Below, in pieces: positions 12,994-20,399 of a stretch of 20,399 nt of DNA. Both the position numbers and the translations under genes were made by a program. The notes below the pieces were generated by a model, which did not search any database, had not been told where the DNA came from, and worked only from the letters and a program-made list of their open reading frames with translations. The DNA is from CAZPMT01 sp964587655 (GTDB taxonomy: Bacteria; Hydrogenedentota; Hydrogenedentia; Hydrogenedentales; SLHB01), in the NCBI GenBank assembly GCA_964587655.1, contig CAZPMT010000099.1:1-20399 (forward strand). The letters run 5' to 3'. The first letter of the stretch is position 1. Each line of letters begins with the position of its first letter.

Positions 12994-15750
12994 TCAAACA
13001 ACGGATGGCGAGCGCAACTCCTCGATGACCCGCACGAGTTCATCGATGCTGAAAGGTTTCCGCAGCGTCATGGCCGCCCCGTCCGGCAACCCCGTCTCAC
13101 GCGAAGGGAACCCGCTCATGACGCAGACGGGAATGTCGCGCGTGGCTTCGTTTTCGCAAAATACGGACAAGGTCCGCTGTGGACCCGGCGAAGGCGCGTC
13201 GAGATCGATCAGGATTACTTCGGGACGATTCCTCGTCGCGTATGCAACGCCCTCTGTTGCGTCTAGCGCGCCATGGCACGAAATCGCACGTCGTTCGAGA
13301 CCCATCGTGATCCACTCAAGGAGATCCGAGTCCGAATCCACGATGAGCGCGCTCAGACCCTTTGGGGAAGTCTCAGCCGCGTGGACCGTCGCCGAATCGG
13401 CTTCCCCGAGACAGACCTCCCGAATGTGAGTCATCAGCTCTTCCGCGCTGAACGGCTTGAAGACGAAATGAACGCCGTGAAGCAGCGCACCCATGCCCTG
13501 GACCTTCGAGACGTCCTCGCCGCTAAGCCCGATGATCGGGATAGCGGACGTCTCCGGGTGCTGCCGGATCTGGCTGACCGCGTTGACCCCCGCCGCGTCC
13601 GCGAGAATCTCGTTAAAGACGATAACGTCAGGCCGCGTCTCCTCGGCAAGGCGCGCGCACTCATACCCGTTTGCGGCCTCGACCACCGTGCATCCGCTCT
13701 GAGTCAGAACCGTGCTCACCGCTTTCCTAAACGCCTCGCCTTCGACTACCACTAGCGCGCGAAGGTGACTGCAACCCTCCGCGCTCCGCGCTGATACCGT
13801 CGAGTCAAAAACCGCCCCCGGCAGCAGCGCCGTGAACGTGGAGCCCTTGTTCAGTTCGCTTTCGAGCACGATCTCCCCGCCATGCGCCTGGACCACGCTA
13901 TTCGCGATGGACAAACCGATCCCCGTCCCTTCGTAACGCCGCGTCATCGATCCGTCGACCTGGAAGAACTTCTCGAACACCCGCCCGTGCAAGGCGGGGT
14001 CGATGCCAATCCCTGTATCGCTCACGGAGATCGACAGCGTATGGTTTGGGAGATCCGAGACGCGGATCTGAATCATGCCGCCCGCCTCGCTGAATTTCAC
14101 CGCGTTCGAGAGAAAAATGCCAAGGGCCTGGCCTATCTTCTCACGGTCGCCCCACACCGGCGGGAAATCGTCCGGCACGAAGATGCTTACGCTAACGTCT
14201 TTCGCGAGACCCTGCGGCTGCACCGACGCCACGCACTCGCGCACGAGCTTGCCGGCGTTAAACAGCGTCTTCTTCAACTGCACCCCGCGGATCTCCATCC
14301 GGCTGAACTCGATCATCTCGTTGATCAGGCTCACCAAACGCTTGAGATTGCGTTCCATGACCTTCAGCGCGCTCAACTGCGGCCCTTGCACGTCCCCCAG
14401 GCTCCCCGAAGCCAGCATCTCCACGTAACCGGTGATCGTGCTCAACGGCGTCTTCAATTCGTGACTCACGTTGGACAGAAACCCGTCCTTCGCGCGTCCG
14501 AACGCGCGCAGTTCCTCGTTCGCGGTCTCAAGCTCGGAGGCCCGCACCTCGATCTGCCGCTGCATGCGCTTGAGCTCGCTAACGTCGGTTATCACGAGCG
14601 AATGACGCGCATCCGCAGCCTCGGGGCCCTGAACAAGCGCCACGGCCACCACGACGGGTATCAGGATCCCATCGGTGCGCACGAAATTGAACTCCGGATG
14701 CGGCCCTGGGCGCTGTCCGCTGGAACCGTATCTCAACATCTCCATCAGCTTCACGCGCCCCGGAGGATCCGCGAAATCGAAAATCTCGCACCCGCGCAAC
14801 GCTTGCGGACTCACCTTAAGGAGATCGCAGATCCGCTGGTTCGCGAACTGGACACGGTAATTCATATCAACCGTCAGGAACCCTTCGCTCATCTGCATCA
14901 GGAGATCGCGGAACTCCGCCTCCGACTGCCTGAGCTTCTGCGTCTGCTCCTCGACGAGCGCCTGTAGACCTTTCGCGTATCGTTCGAGACGCTTCGCCAT
15001 GCGATTGCGCTCAGTCACGTCGCGCGCGGTCGCCAGCGTTCCCATATGCTGCCCGCGCGCCCCGAAGATGGGCGTCCCGCTGATCCAGAACTGGCGTTCC
15101 TCGCCCCGAACATGCCAGGTGATCTCATACTCGGAGGCAAGCCCCTTCGCGCGCATGTCAATATGCTGGGCCATCGAATCGACGCCAAGACGCGCCACCA
15201 ACGCCCCCGCGTTCTCCCCCACCACCATGTCCTCCTTCAGCCCCATCATATCGAGGAAACGCTGGTTGGCCAGGACGATGGTCCCGTTCGGCGAGGAGAG
15301 AATGAAGCCCTCGGTCATCAGTTCGGCGAGGTTCCGAAAGCGTTCCCCGATCTCCTCGACCGCCTGACCGGTCCGGGCCACGGAAAAGAGGACCGCGAAC
15401 GAACCAAGCAGAAGACTGAACATCCCCAGCCATTTCGAGAGATCCGCCACCGACTGCGGGATCATCCGCTGCTCGGCCATCGTTTCCGCCACATCGGAAA
15501 GGCTCGCCGCGGCCCCGATAAGCACCATGATGACCCCGGCCAGCAGCACGAACTTCACCCGGCCCTGTCCGCCATAGCGCGCAAGCAGATTGCCCCCGGC
15601 GAAAATCGGCACCGCCACCGAAAGAAGAATCACCATGAAGCGAAGAAGCGCGTTGTCGATCTGCCGCGAAAAAAGCAGACCCCCCAAACCGATAAGCGTC
15701 GGCACCAGATAACGCAGCACGCTGTCGCGCGAAGTTCTCTGTGACTTCAT
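12994..15750 (-). CDS. Membrane hybrid histidine kinase, PAS-PAS-HisKA-HATPase-REC-REC
   Basis: A 918-residue sensor kinase. About four membrane helices lie in residues 13-126. PAS 1 is about 135-247 (FRNLAELMTEGFILSSPNGTI) and PAS 2 about 277-395 (FRDLLMQMSEGFLTVDMNYRV), joined by a coiled-coil-like stretch. The HisKA box FLSNVSHELKTPLSTITGYV puts the phosphoacceptor at His430. The ATPase domain has N549 (LSNAVKFSEAG), G1 DTGIGI (578-583) and G2 GTGIGLSI (608-615). Two receivers follow: REC1 (about 664-780) has Asn713 where the phosphoacceptor Asp should be (VIVFNEILADAAG) but keeps Lys765; REC2 (about 798-912) has Asp849 and Lys898 intact. There is no output domain, so REC2 probably passes phosphate to an unseen partner. 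The ATG at 15750 has only weak ribosome-binding potential; it lies 55 bp after the sulfatase stop, so read-through is plausible. The signal sensed is unknown. Confidence 0.93.
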   Translation of the reverse strand: MKSQRTSRDSVLRYLVPTLIGLGGLLFSRQIDNALLRFMVILLSVAVPIFAGGNLLARYGGQGRVKFVLLAGVIMVLIGAAASLSDVAETMAEQRMIPQSVADLSKWLGMFSLLLGSFAVLFSVARTGQAVEEIGERFRNLAELMTEGFILSSPNGTIVLANQRFLDMMGLKEDMVVGENAGALVARLGVDSMAQHIDMRAKGLASEYEITWHVRGEERQFWISGTPIFGARGQHMGTLATARDVTERNRMAKRLERYAKGLQALVEEQTQKLRQSEAEFRDLLMQMSEGFLTVDMNYRVQFANQRICDLLKVSPQALRGCEIFDFADPPGRVKLMEMLRYGSSGQRPGPHPEFNFVRTDGILIPVVVAVALVQGPEAADARHSLVITDVSELKRMQRQIEVRASELETANEELRAFGRAKDGFLSNVSHELKTPLSTITGYVEMLASGSLGDVQGPQLSALKVMERNLKRLVSLINEMIEFSRMEIRGVQLKKTLFNAGKLVRECVASVQPQGLAKDVSVSIFVPDDFPPVWGDREKIGQALGIFLSNAVKFSEAGGMIQIRVSDLPNHTLSISVSDTGIGIDPALHGRVFEKFFQVDGSMTRRYEGTGIGLSIANSVVQAHGGEIVLESELNKGSTFTALLPGAVFDSTVSARSAEGCSHLRALVVVEGEAFRKAVSTVLTQSGCTVVEAANGYECARLAEETRPDVIVFNEILADAAGVNAVSQIRQHPETSAIPIIGLSGEDVSKVQGMGALLHGVHFVFKPFSAEELMTHIREVCLGEADSATVHAAETSPKGLSALIVDSDSDLLEWITMGLERRAISCHGALDATEGVAYATRNRPEVILIDLDAPSPGPQRTLSVFCENEATRDIPVCVMSGFPSRETGLPDGAAMTLRKPFSIDELVRVIEELRSPSVV

Positions 15751-15805
15751 GGCCGTTTGCGGTCTATCCTTCGAAAACCCGGTATGACGCGCCTCCTGGA
15801 CAAGC

Positions 15806-17173
15806 TTAACGCGCCTGGAGTTTCTTGGCGCTGGCGATCGAGCCGATGTATTTGTTCATGCCGATCTTGTATTCGAGAATCGGATTCGGCTTCTTCGTTT
15901 CCTTGCAGCGCTTCTCGATCCAGGCCTTCATGCGGTCGCGCATGTATCGGACGATATCGGGCCGCTCCTTGGCGAGGTTCCTCGACTCCGCCGGATCTTC
16001 GATGAGGTTGTACAGTTCGATGGGCGGCTTGCGGTGGAAGTCCGGTTCGAGGGCCTGCCAGAACTTCCAGTGCGGCGTACGCCATCCATGTTTGCGCATC
16101 CACGTGCACTCGGTGATGTAGAACTCGGAGCGCGGACTGCCGACGGCCACCTCCGGCGTGATCGAACCCACCGATTCCGTAAAATAGGGGACAGTCGAGA
16201 CGCCGTCGAACTTGATCCCTTTCGCATATTTCTGAAGCCCGCAGATATCAAGGATGGTCGGCAACAGGTCCTCGTGCAGCGTGCAGGCCTTGCTGCGCAC
16301 GCCCGCGGGGATCTTCCCTGGCCAGCAGAAGAACAACGGCACGACCAACGTTGGATCGTAGAGTCCGTGGTGATCGAAGTAGACCTCGTGGTCGTAGAGC
16401 GTCTCGCCGTGGTCGCCCGTCACGACAATCAGGGTGTTGTCGCTGATGCCGAGTTCCTCGATGCGTGTGAGGATGCGTTGGATGCACGCGTCCATGTAGG
16501 CGACTTCGCCGTCATACTGCGCGATGACGTAGTCTTTGTCGGTGCAACCGGGCGGCATCCATGAGCTGTGAAAATCGCCGAAGGGTTTGAACGCGAAGAC
16601 GGGCTTCATAGTGTTCACTCGCTTATCGCAGGGGTCCTTCGAATAGAACATCTGGTCATAGGGAGGCGGCGGAAGGTACGGCGCATGCGGATCCATGTGG
16701 CGCAGGAACAACAGGAACGGCTTGCCTGACTTCCGCATTTTCTCCAGCGCCGGGACGGCCACTGCGTTCAGGTTTTCCGCCTTGCGCGCGGGACGGTCCT
16801 CCCAACTGGGCCAGCCTTCAAACGTCAGATACTTATCAAACCCGCGGTAGAATCCGCCGTCAAACCCGACACACGTCGAAACGTAGCCCGCCTTGCGCAG
16901 GATTTCCGGCATCGTAGGCTGCTTCTTGTCGAGCGGCCCCTTGGGCCCGAGCGACACCATCCGCGTCGAGAAGACGTCGCGGCCCGTCAATATGCTCGAA
17001 TACGCCGGCGTCGTCGGGATATACGCGGAGAACGAGTTTTCAATAAGCGTTCCCTTGCGCGCGATCTGGTCCAGGTACGGCGTAGTCAAACGCGGATATC
17101 CGTAGCAACTCATGTGGTCGCGCCGGATACTGTCAATCGCGAACATTACAATGTTTGGGTGCTTCTGGGTCAT
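15806..17173 (-). CDS. Sulfatase-family hydrolase with Thr in place of the formylglycine Cys
   Basis: A 455-residue alkaline-phosphatase-superfamily enzyme of the sulfatase type (Pfam Sulfatase-like). Visible landmarks: NIVMFAIDSIRRDHMSCYGYPR at the N terminus with metal ligand Asp14, LRHMDPHAPY with His163, and VTGDHGETLYDH with Asp254/His255. The usual sulfatase signature C/S-x-P-S-R followed by LLTGR appears here as T-T-P-A-Y-S-S-I-L-T-G-R, so Thr54 stands where the Cys/Ser converted to formylglycine would be and Tyr58 replaces Arg. Thr nucleophiles are known in other branches (LtaS, nucleotide pyrophosphatases), so a phosphodiesterase or phosphotransferase is as likely as a sulfatase. No signal peptide is seen, so the enzyme may be cytoplasmic. 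ATG at 17173 follows AAGGAG by 7 nt. Upstream by 61 bp lies a sugar isomerase-like gene, suggesting a shared sugar substrate. Confidence 0.88.
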   Translation of the reverse strand: MTQKHPNIVMFAIDSIRRDHMSCYGYPRLTTPYLDQIARKGTLIENSFSAYIPTTPAYSSILTGRDVFSTRMVSLGPKGPLDKKQPTMPEILRKAGYVSTCVGFDGGFYRGFDKYLTFEGWPSWEDRPARKAENLNAVAVPALEKMRKSGKPFLLFLRHMDPHAPYLPPPPYDQMFYSKDPCDKRVNTMKPVFAFKPFGDFHSSWMPPGCTDKDYVIAQYDGEVAYMDACIQRILTRIEELGISDNTLIVVTGDHGETLYDHEVYFDHHGLYDPTLVVPLFFCWPGKIPAGVRSKACTLHEDLLPTILDICGLQKYAKGIKFDGVSTVPYFTESVGSITPEVAVGSPRSEFYITECTWMRKHGWRTPHWKFWQALEPDFHRKPPIELYNLIEDPAESRNLAKERPDIVRYMRDRMKAWIEKRCKETKKPNPILEYKIGMNKYIGSIASAKKLQAR

Positions 17174-17234
17174 ACGTTTCTCCTTTATATGCCGCGGCCC
17201 GCCATTGGTCGCCAATCAATCCTGCACTTCGCGC

Positions 17235-18035
17235 CTATCTTCCGCCGCACGCCTTGAGACAGGCGTTGAGATAGCCGTAACTTTCCGCCGCGATGATCGC
17301 GCAATGGCTCAGTTCATACTCACCTGCCCCGATGACCTCGAGATTCACCGGACCGTCGTAGCCGGCATCCACAAGCACTTTGCAGTAACCCATTAGGTCG
17401 ATATCGCCGCGCCCGCACGCCTGCAAGTCCGGGATGCCCGGCGACGGCCCTGGCCCTTTGCAGTCGCGGATGTGGACGTGCTTCACGCGCGAGATGACCT
17501 GCTTGAGGGCGTCCTTAGGGACTTCGCCTCCGCGGTGGATGTGGCTTGGGTCCATGTCGATGCCGAAAGCCGGAGAATCGATCCGCGCCATGGCCTCGAG
17601 CGTCGTCGGGGTGTTCCAGATCGCCCCGCCCACGTGCGCCTTCACGCAAAGCGTCACTCCGAACGGCTCCGCTTTCCTCGCCATCTTCGCCAGCAGGTCG
17701 ATCGACTTGGGCAAATCCTCCGGGTTGTTCTGTGAACCGCCCGGACCCACGTTGACCACCGGTATTCCGATCGCCGCGCCGGCCTCATAGGCCTTCATGA
17801 GACGATCCTCGTCCAGCCCGGCCTCCTCCATGGCCGTCAGAGGAAGTTGAAGGTCCTCGACGACGGCCTTGATATCCGCAGCGTCCTGCTTCCACGTATC
17901 CAGACAGAGATGCTCGCACATGCCCTTGATCGCCGAGACCTCCGCCGCGTCATAGCCGGCCCACTTGATGTGCTGCATCGCAGCGCGGAAGTCGTACTTC
18001 CCGAACAGAACGGTGTTTACCCCGAGTTTGATCAT
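17235..18035 (-). CDS. Sugar phosphate isomerase/epimerase-like TIM barrel (AP endonuclease 2 fold)
   Basis: A 266-residue protein of the xylose isomerase-like TIM-barrel superfamily, whose members isomerise or epimerise sugars, inositols or related compounds with a divalent metal. Visible: MIKLGVNTVLFGKYDF at strand 1, AIGIPVVNVGPGG at 87-100, LCVKAHVGGAIWNTP at 129-143, FGIDMDPSHIHRGGEVP with candidate ligands Asp160/His165, VKHVHIRDCKGPGP with His186/His188, GRGDIDL, and VNLEVIG with Glu233. A Lys (132) stands at the strand where many relatives have a metal-binding Glu. I chose ATG at 18035 because GGAGG lies 8 nt upstream; longer readings run past the promoter candidate. It begins an apparent minus-strand series followed by the sulfatase-family gene. 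The substrate cannot be deduced. No signal peptide, so it is cytoplasmic. Confidence 0.88.
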   Translation of the reverse strand: MIKLGVNTVLFGKYDFRAAMQHIKWAGYDAAEVSAIKGMCEHLCLDTWKQDAADIKAVVEDLQLPLTAMEEAGLDEDRLMKAYEAGAAIGIPVVNVGPGGSQNNPEDLPKSIDLLAKMARKAEPFGVTLCVKAHVGGAIWNTPTTLEAMARIDSPAFGIDMDPSHIHRGGEVPKDALKQVISRVKHVHIRDCKGPGPSPGIPDLQACGRGDIDLMGYCKVLVDAGYDGPVNLEVIGAGEYELSHCAIIAAESYGYLNACLKACGGR

Positions 18036-18089
18036 GTCCTTAACCTCCGTCTCGATATCGACGCGCACAGCCTGCATCCGTGGGCGTTC

Positions 18090-18118
18090 ATTCAACCATT
18101 TTGGCCCCGCAAAGTCAA
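18090..18118 (-). promoter_or_regulatory. Candidate sigma-70-type promoter for isomerase-sulfatase series
   Basis: On the minus strand, TTGACT (18118-18113, 5 of 6 to consensus) and TTGAAT (18095-18090, 4 of 6) are separated by exactly 17 bp. Transcription would start near 18083, giving a leader of about 48 nt to the ATG at 18035. The remainder of the 18036-18245 gap showed me no other clear signal, apart from the Shine-Dalgarno of the divergent kinase gene. Found by eye. Confidence 0.45.
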
Positions 18119-18245
18119 TTCCTTTGCGCTTCCGGCACGATAAGACGTACGCTAGGTTTGCGCAACCTCCGGATTGAACTGGAAGGGCTTCCCCCGTTTG
18201 GCCGTCTTGTGATACATTCAACTGGGCCCACGAGGAGGTTCGGAT

Positions 18246-20399
18246 ATGAAGGATTCTTCAGACGCAACGAGAAGATCGCCTGCCTTAAGAAAGTTTGTTT
18301 CCTATGTTCTGCTGGTGGTCTTGCTTTCCTGTACCGTCTATGTCTGGCAGTTTTGGACCAGCGTCGAATGGGTGAGAGAACGGATCAGATACGGCGAAGG
18401 CACTGATCGCATTGCCTCAAAGATCACCGAAAGACTTCACAATTATGAGATGGTCTTCAAGGGGGGGGGAGGGCTCTTTGCCGCTTCCGAAGCCGTGACC
18501 AGGGATGAATGGCGGGCGTATTGTGAATACAGGCAAGTCAGCACTCTTTTCCCCGGCATCCAAGGCATGGGATTTTCCAAGGTTGTCCAGCCGTCCGGAC
18601 TGGCTGAGCATATCCAACAGGTCAGGGCGCAGGGATTTCCCGACTATACGGTCCGGCCCGAAGGGAACCGCGACGTGTACACGGCCATCATCTTCCTGGA
18701 GCCGTTTGACGCGCGCAACCAACGTGCTTTCGGCTATGACATGTTTTCCGAGCCGGTGCGACGGTCCGCCATGGAACGGGCGCGGGATACCGGCGCGGTC
18801 TCGATCTCGGGCAAGGTGACGCTGGTCCAAGAGGCCGGCAAGGACGTCCAGGCGGGATTCCTCATGTACGTCCCCATCTACGCGAATGGCATGTCGCTGA
18901 ACAGCGTCGAAGAGCGGAGGGCGGCTCTTGAAGGATATGTGTACGGCCCGTTCCGCATGGACGATTTGATGCGGGGGATATTTCCGGACGGCATACACAC
19001 AACTGCCCTTGAAATATACGATGGAGCCGAAGTCTCTCCGGGATCCCTGATGTACGATTGCGATGCCTCCCGCAGCGCTCCGGGTGAGAAACCCAGGCCG
19101 ATGTTCTCCATCCGAAAGACCCTTGATCTTTACGGTCGTCAATGGACACTGGTCTTTGAGAGCAACCCGCTTTTCGAGGCTACCGTTGATCAAGGGAAGT
19201 CGTGGGGCATTCTCGTCGCCGGGCTTGCCATCAGCCTGCTGGCCTTCCTCTTCATCCGGGCGCTGGAAAACACCCGTGAGAGGGCGCTTTCGCTGGCTCA
19301 AGAGATGACCTTTGCCGTGCGGCAAAGCGAGGAGAGATACAGGGTGCTCAACGACACCCTGCCGATCGGGGTCTCGCTCATCGGCCCGAACATGGAAATC
19401 CTGGCCACAAATGCCACCAAACGCAACTGGTTTCCCCAAAGCCACGACAGACAGCATCCGCCCTGTTATGCCGTTTACAACCTTCCTCCCCGGACGGAAC
19501 CGTGCGAGGGATGTCCCGTCGTGAGAACCTTCCAGGACGGCCAGGTTCATACAGCGGAGAGGGAAGCCAACACGTCGAGGGGTTTGCGCACCTTGTTCCT
19601 CACCGCGGCGCCGCTCATCGATTCTGATGGAAAAGTCAGCAGCGTCCACGAGACGGTGGAGGATATCACCGAGCGCAAAAAGGCGGAGGAGACGCGCGCG
19701 TTGAACTCCCAACGCATGCAAGCGCTGCTACAACTGAACCGGATGACGGATGCAACCCTGCAAGAGATCGCGGATTTCGCTCTGGAGGAAGCCGTACGGT
19801 TGACCCAAAGCAAGATCGGCTACCTGGCGTTTCTCAACGAAGATGAGAGCGTTCTCACCATGCACTCGTGGTCAAAATCCGCCATGGCGGAGTGTGCCAT
19901 CATCGAGAAGCCGATCATATATCCTGTCGAAACCACCGGCCTTTGGGGCGAAGCGGTCCGGCAGCGCCGGGCCGTCATCACCAATGATTACACCGCCGCC
20001 AGCCCGTTCAAGAAAGGCTATCCACAGGACCACGTGGCCGTGAAGCGTCACATGAATACGCCCGTGTTCCAGGGCTCGCGAATCGTCATTGTCGCGGGTG
20101 TAGGCAACAAAGCCGAAGAGTATGATCAGGGCGACGTCCAGCAGTTGACGCTGCTCATGGAAGGCCTGTGGCGGCTGATGGAGCACAAGCAAGCGGACCA
20201 GCAGCGGATCGCCCGCGAAGCGGCTGAAGAAGCCAGCCGGGCCAAGAGCGCGTTCGTGGCCAACATGAGTCACGAAATCCGCACACCGCTGAACGCCATC
20301 CTGGGGTTTGCCCAGGTCCTGGAGCGCGACTCCTCGCTCACGCCGCGGCAGGCCGAACATGTCCGGACCATCAGCCGCAGTGGGGCGCACCTGCTGAAG
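18246..20399 (+). CDS. CHASE-PAS-GAF sensor histidine kinase, 3' end missing
   Basis: An open frame from ATG 18246 to the window edge without a stop: 718 residues, incomplete. AGGAGG lies 7 nt upstream. Helix 1 is about 17-38 and helix 2 about 319-339 (WGILVAGLAISLLAFLFI), enclosing a periplasmic CHASE-type domain (FKGGGGLFAASEAV at 71-84, FPGIQGMGFSKVV at 102-114, then DMFSEPVRR, VPIY). A PAS domain spans about 360-475 and ends in DITERKKAEE; it holds Cys407, Cys420 and Cys423 (PCYAVYN, PCEGCPV). A GAF-type domain (505-645) contains LEEAVRLTQSKIGYLAFL. A coiled coil leads to the HisKA box SAFVANMSHEIRTPLNAILGFAQ with His676. ATPase and any receiver domain must lie beyond 20399. A run of nine G bases (18461-18469) sits in the CHASE coding region. 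CHASE domains typically sense small extracellular ligands; the ligand here is unknown. Confidence 0.93.
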   Translation, partial: MKDSSDATRRSPALRKFVSYVLLVVLLSCTVYVWQFWTSVEWVRERIRYGEGTDRIASKITERLHNYEMVFKGGGGLFAASEAVTRDEWRAYCEYRQVSTLFPGIQGMGFSKVVQPSGLAEHIQQVRAQGFPDYTVRPEGNRDVYTAIIFLEPFDARNQRAFGYDMFSEPVRRSAMERARDTGAVSISGKVTLVQEAGKDVQAGFLMYVPIYANGMSLNSVEERRAALEGYVYGPFRMDDLMRGIFPDGIHTTALEIYDGAEVSPGSLMYDCDASRSAPGEKPRPMFSIRKTLDLYGRQWTLVFESNPLFEATVDQGKSWGILVAGLAISLLAFLFIRALENTRERALSLAQEMTFAVRQSEERYRVLNDTLPIGVSLIGPNMEILATNATKRNWFPQSHDRQHPPCYAVYNLPPRTEPCEGCPVVRTFQDGQVHTAEREANTSRGLRTLFLTAAPLIDSDGKVSSVHETVEDITERKKAEETRALNSQRMQALLQLNRMTDATLQEIADFALEEAVRLTQSKIGYLAFLNEDESVLTMHSWSKSAMAECAIIEKPIIYPVETTGLWGEAVRQRRAVITNDYTAASPFKKGYPQDHVAVKRHMNTPVFQGSRIVIVAGVGNKAEEYDQGDVQQLTLLMEGLWRLMEHKQADQQRIAREAAEEASRAKSAFVANMSHEIRTPLNAILGFAQVLERDSSLTPRQAEHVRTISRSGAHLLK
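18461..18469 (+). repeat. Nine-G homopolymer within sensor kinase gene
   Basis: Nine consecutive G bases encode Gly73-75 of the CHASE domain. The current length keeps the frame open for at least 640 more codons and matches the family's glycine-rich GGxGLFAAS segment, so the length shown is probably right. Gain or loss of one G would truncate the protein early. Confidence 0.85.

Noticed and set aside
13882..15744. Plus-strand open frames (361 and 232 codons) over the hybrid kinase
   Set aside because: His/Arg/Leu-rich antisense translations of the PAS, HisKA and ATPase coding region.
18417..19721. Minus-strand open frame of 434 codons
   Set aside because: Antisense to the CHASE-PAS kinase, whose plus-strand frame is open from 18246 to the window end with clear domains and a strong ribosome-binding site.
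1..20399. tRNA, rRNA or insertion sequence
   Set aside because: No tRNA-like sequence, rRNA segment or transposase motif was recognised on either strand by eye.

Overview
The window looks like a GC-rich, Gram-negative-type bacterial chromosome with dense coding, many GTG starts and Shine-Dalgarno sites of the AGGAG type. Secreted carbohydrate-active enzymes, a Tat-like leader, a sulfatase-family enzyme, a sugar isomerase-like TIM barrel and large hybrid sensor kinases would suit a polysaccharide-degrading environmental lineage such as Hydrogenedentota, Planctomycetota or Lentisphaerota. That placement is inference from gene content only; no rRNA or tRNA gene was seen, so taxonomy stays open.

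Layout. Positions 41-4412 (+) hold two exported proteins: a 983-residue glycoside-hydrolase-like protein that I cannot assign to a family, and a Tat-type (alpha/alpha)6-barrel glycosidase of the trehalase/GH63 type. Convergent to them (4442-6913, -) are a secreted GH29 alpha-L-fucosidase with a C-terminal discoidin-like domain and a secreted alpha/beta hydrolase. A divergent promoter region (6914-7175) separates this from a housekeeping run on the + strand: ybaB, fmt, rsmB, a membrane PASTA protein without a kinase domain, and rpe (7176-11552). ybaB/fmt, fmt/rsmB and rsmB/PASTA overlap, so translation is probably coupled. On the - strand (18035-11568) follow, in transcription order, a TIM-barrel sugar isomerase/epimerase, a sulfatase-family enzyme with Thr at the nucleophile position, a hybrid histidine kinase with two PAS and two receiver domains, and a PBP5-type D-Ala-D-Ala carboxypeptidase. 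A second sensor kinase (CHASE-PAS-GAF-HisKA) starts at 18246 (+) and runs off the right edge.

The most unusual feature is a short palindromic element (9-12 bp arms, 7-nt loop) present three times within 2.4 kb. One copy is between genes, one lies in frame inside the alpha/beta hydrolase gene, and one lies in frame, in a different reading frame, inside the essential gene fmt. The loop reads in the same direction relative to the gene in all three. This resembles a protein-invading palindromic repeat family such as the Rickettsia palindromic elements.

There is no stretch of more than 300 bases without a gene. The longest gaps are 6914-7175 (divergent promoters) and 18036-18245 (a promoter candidate for the isomerase gene; nothing else recognised).
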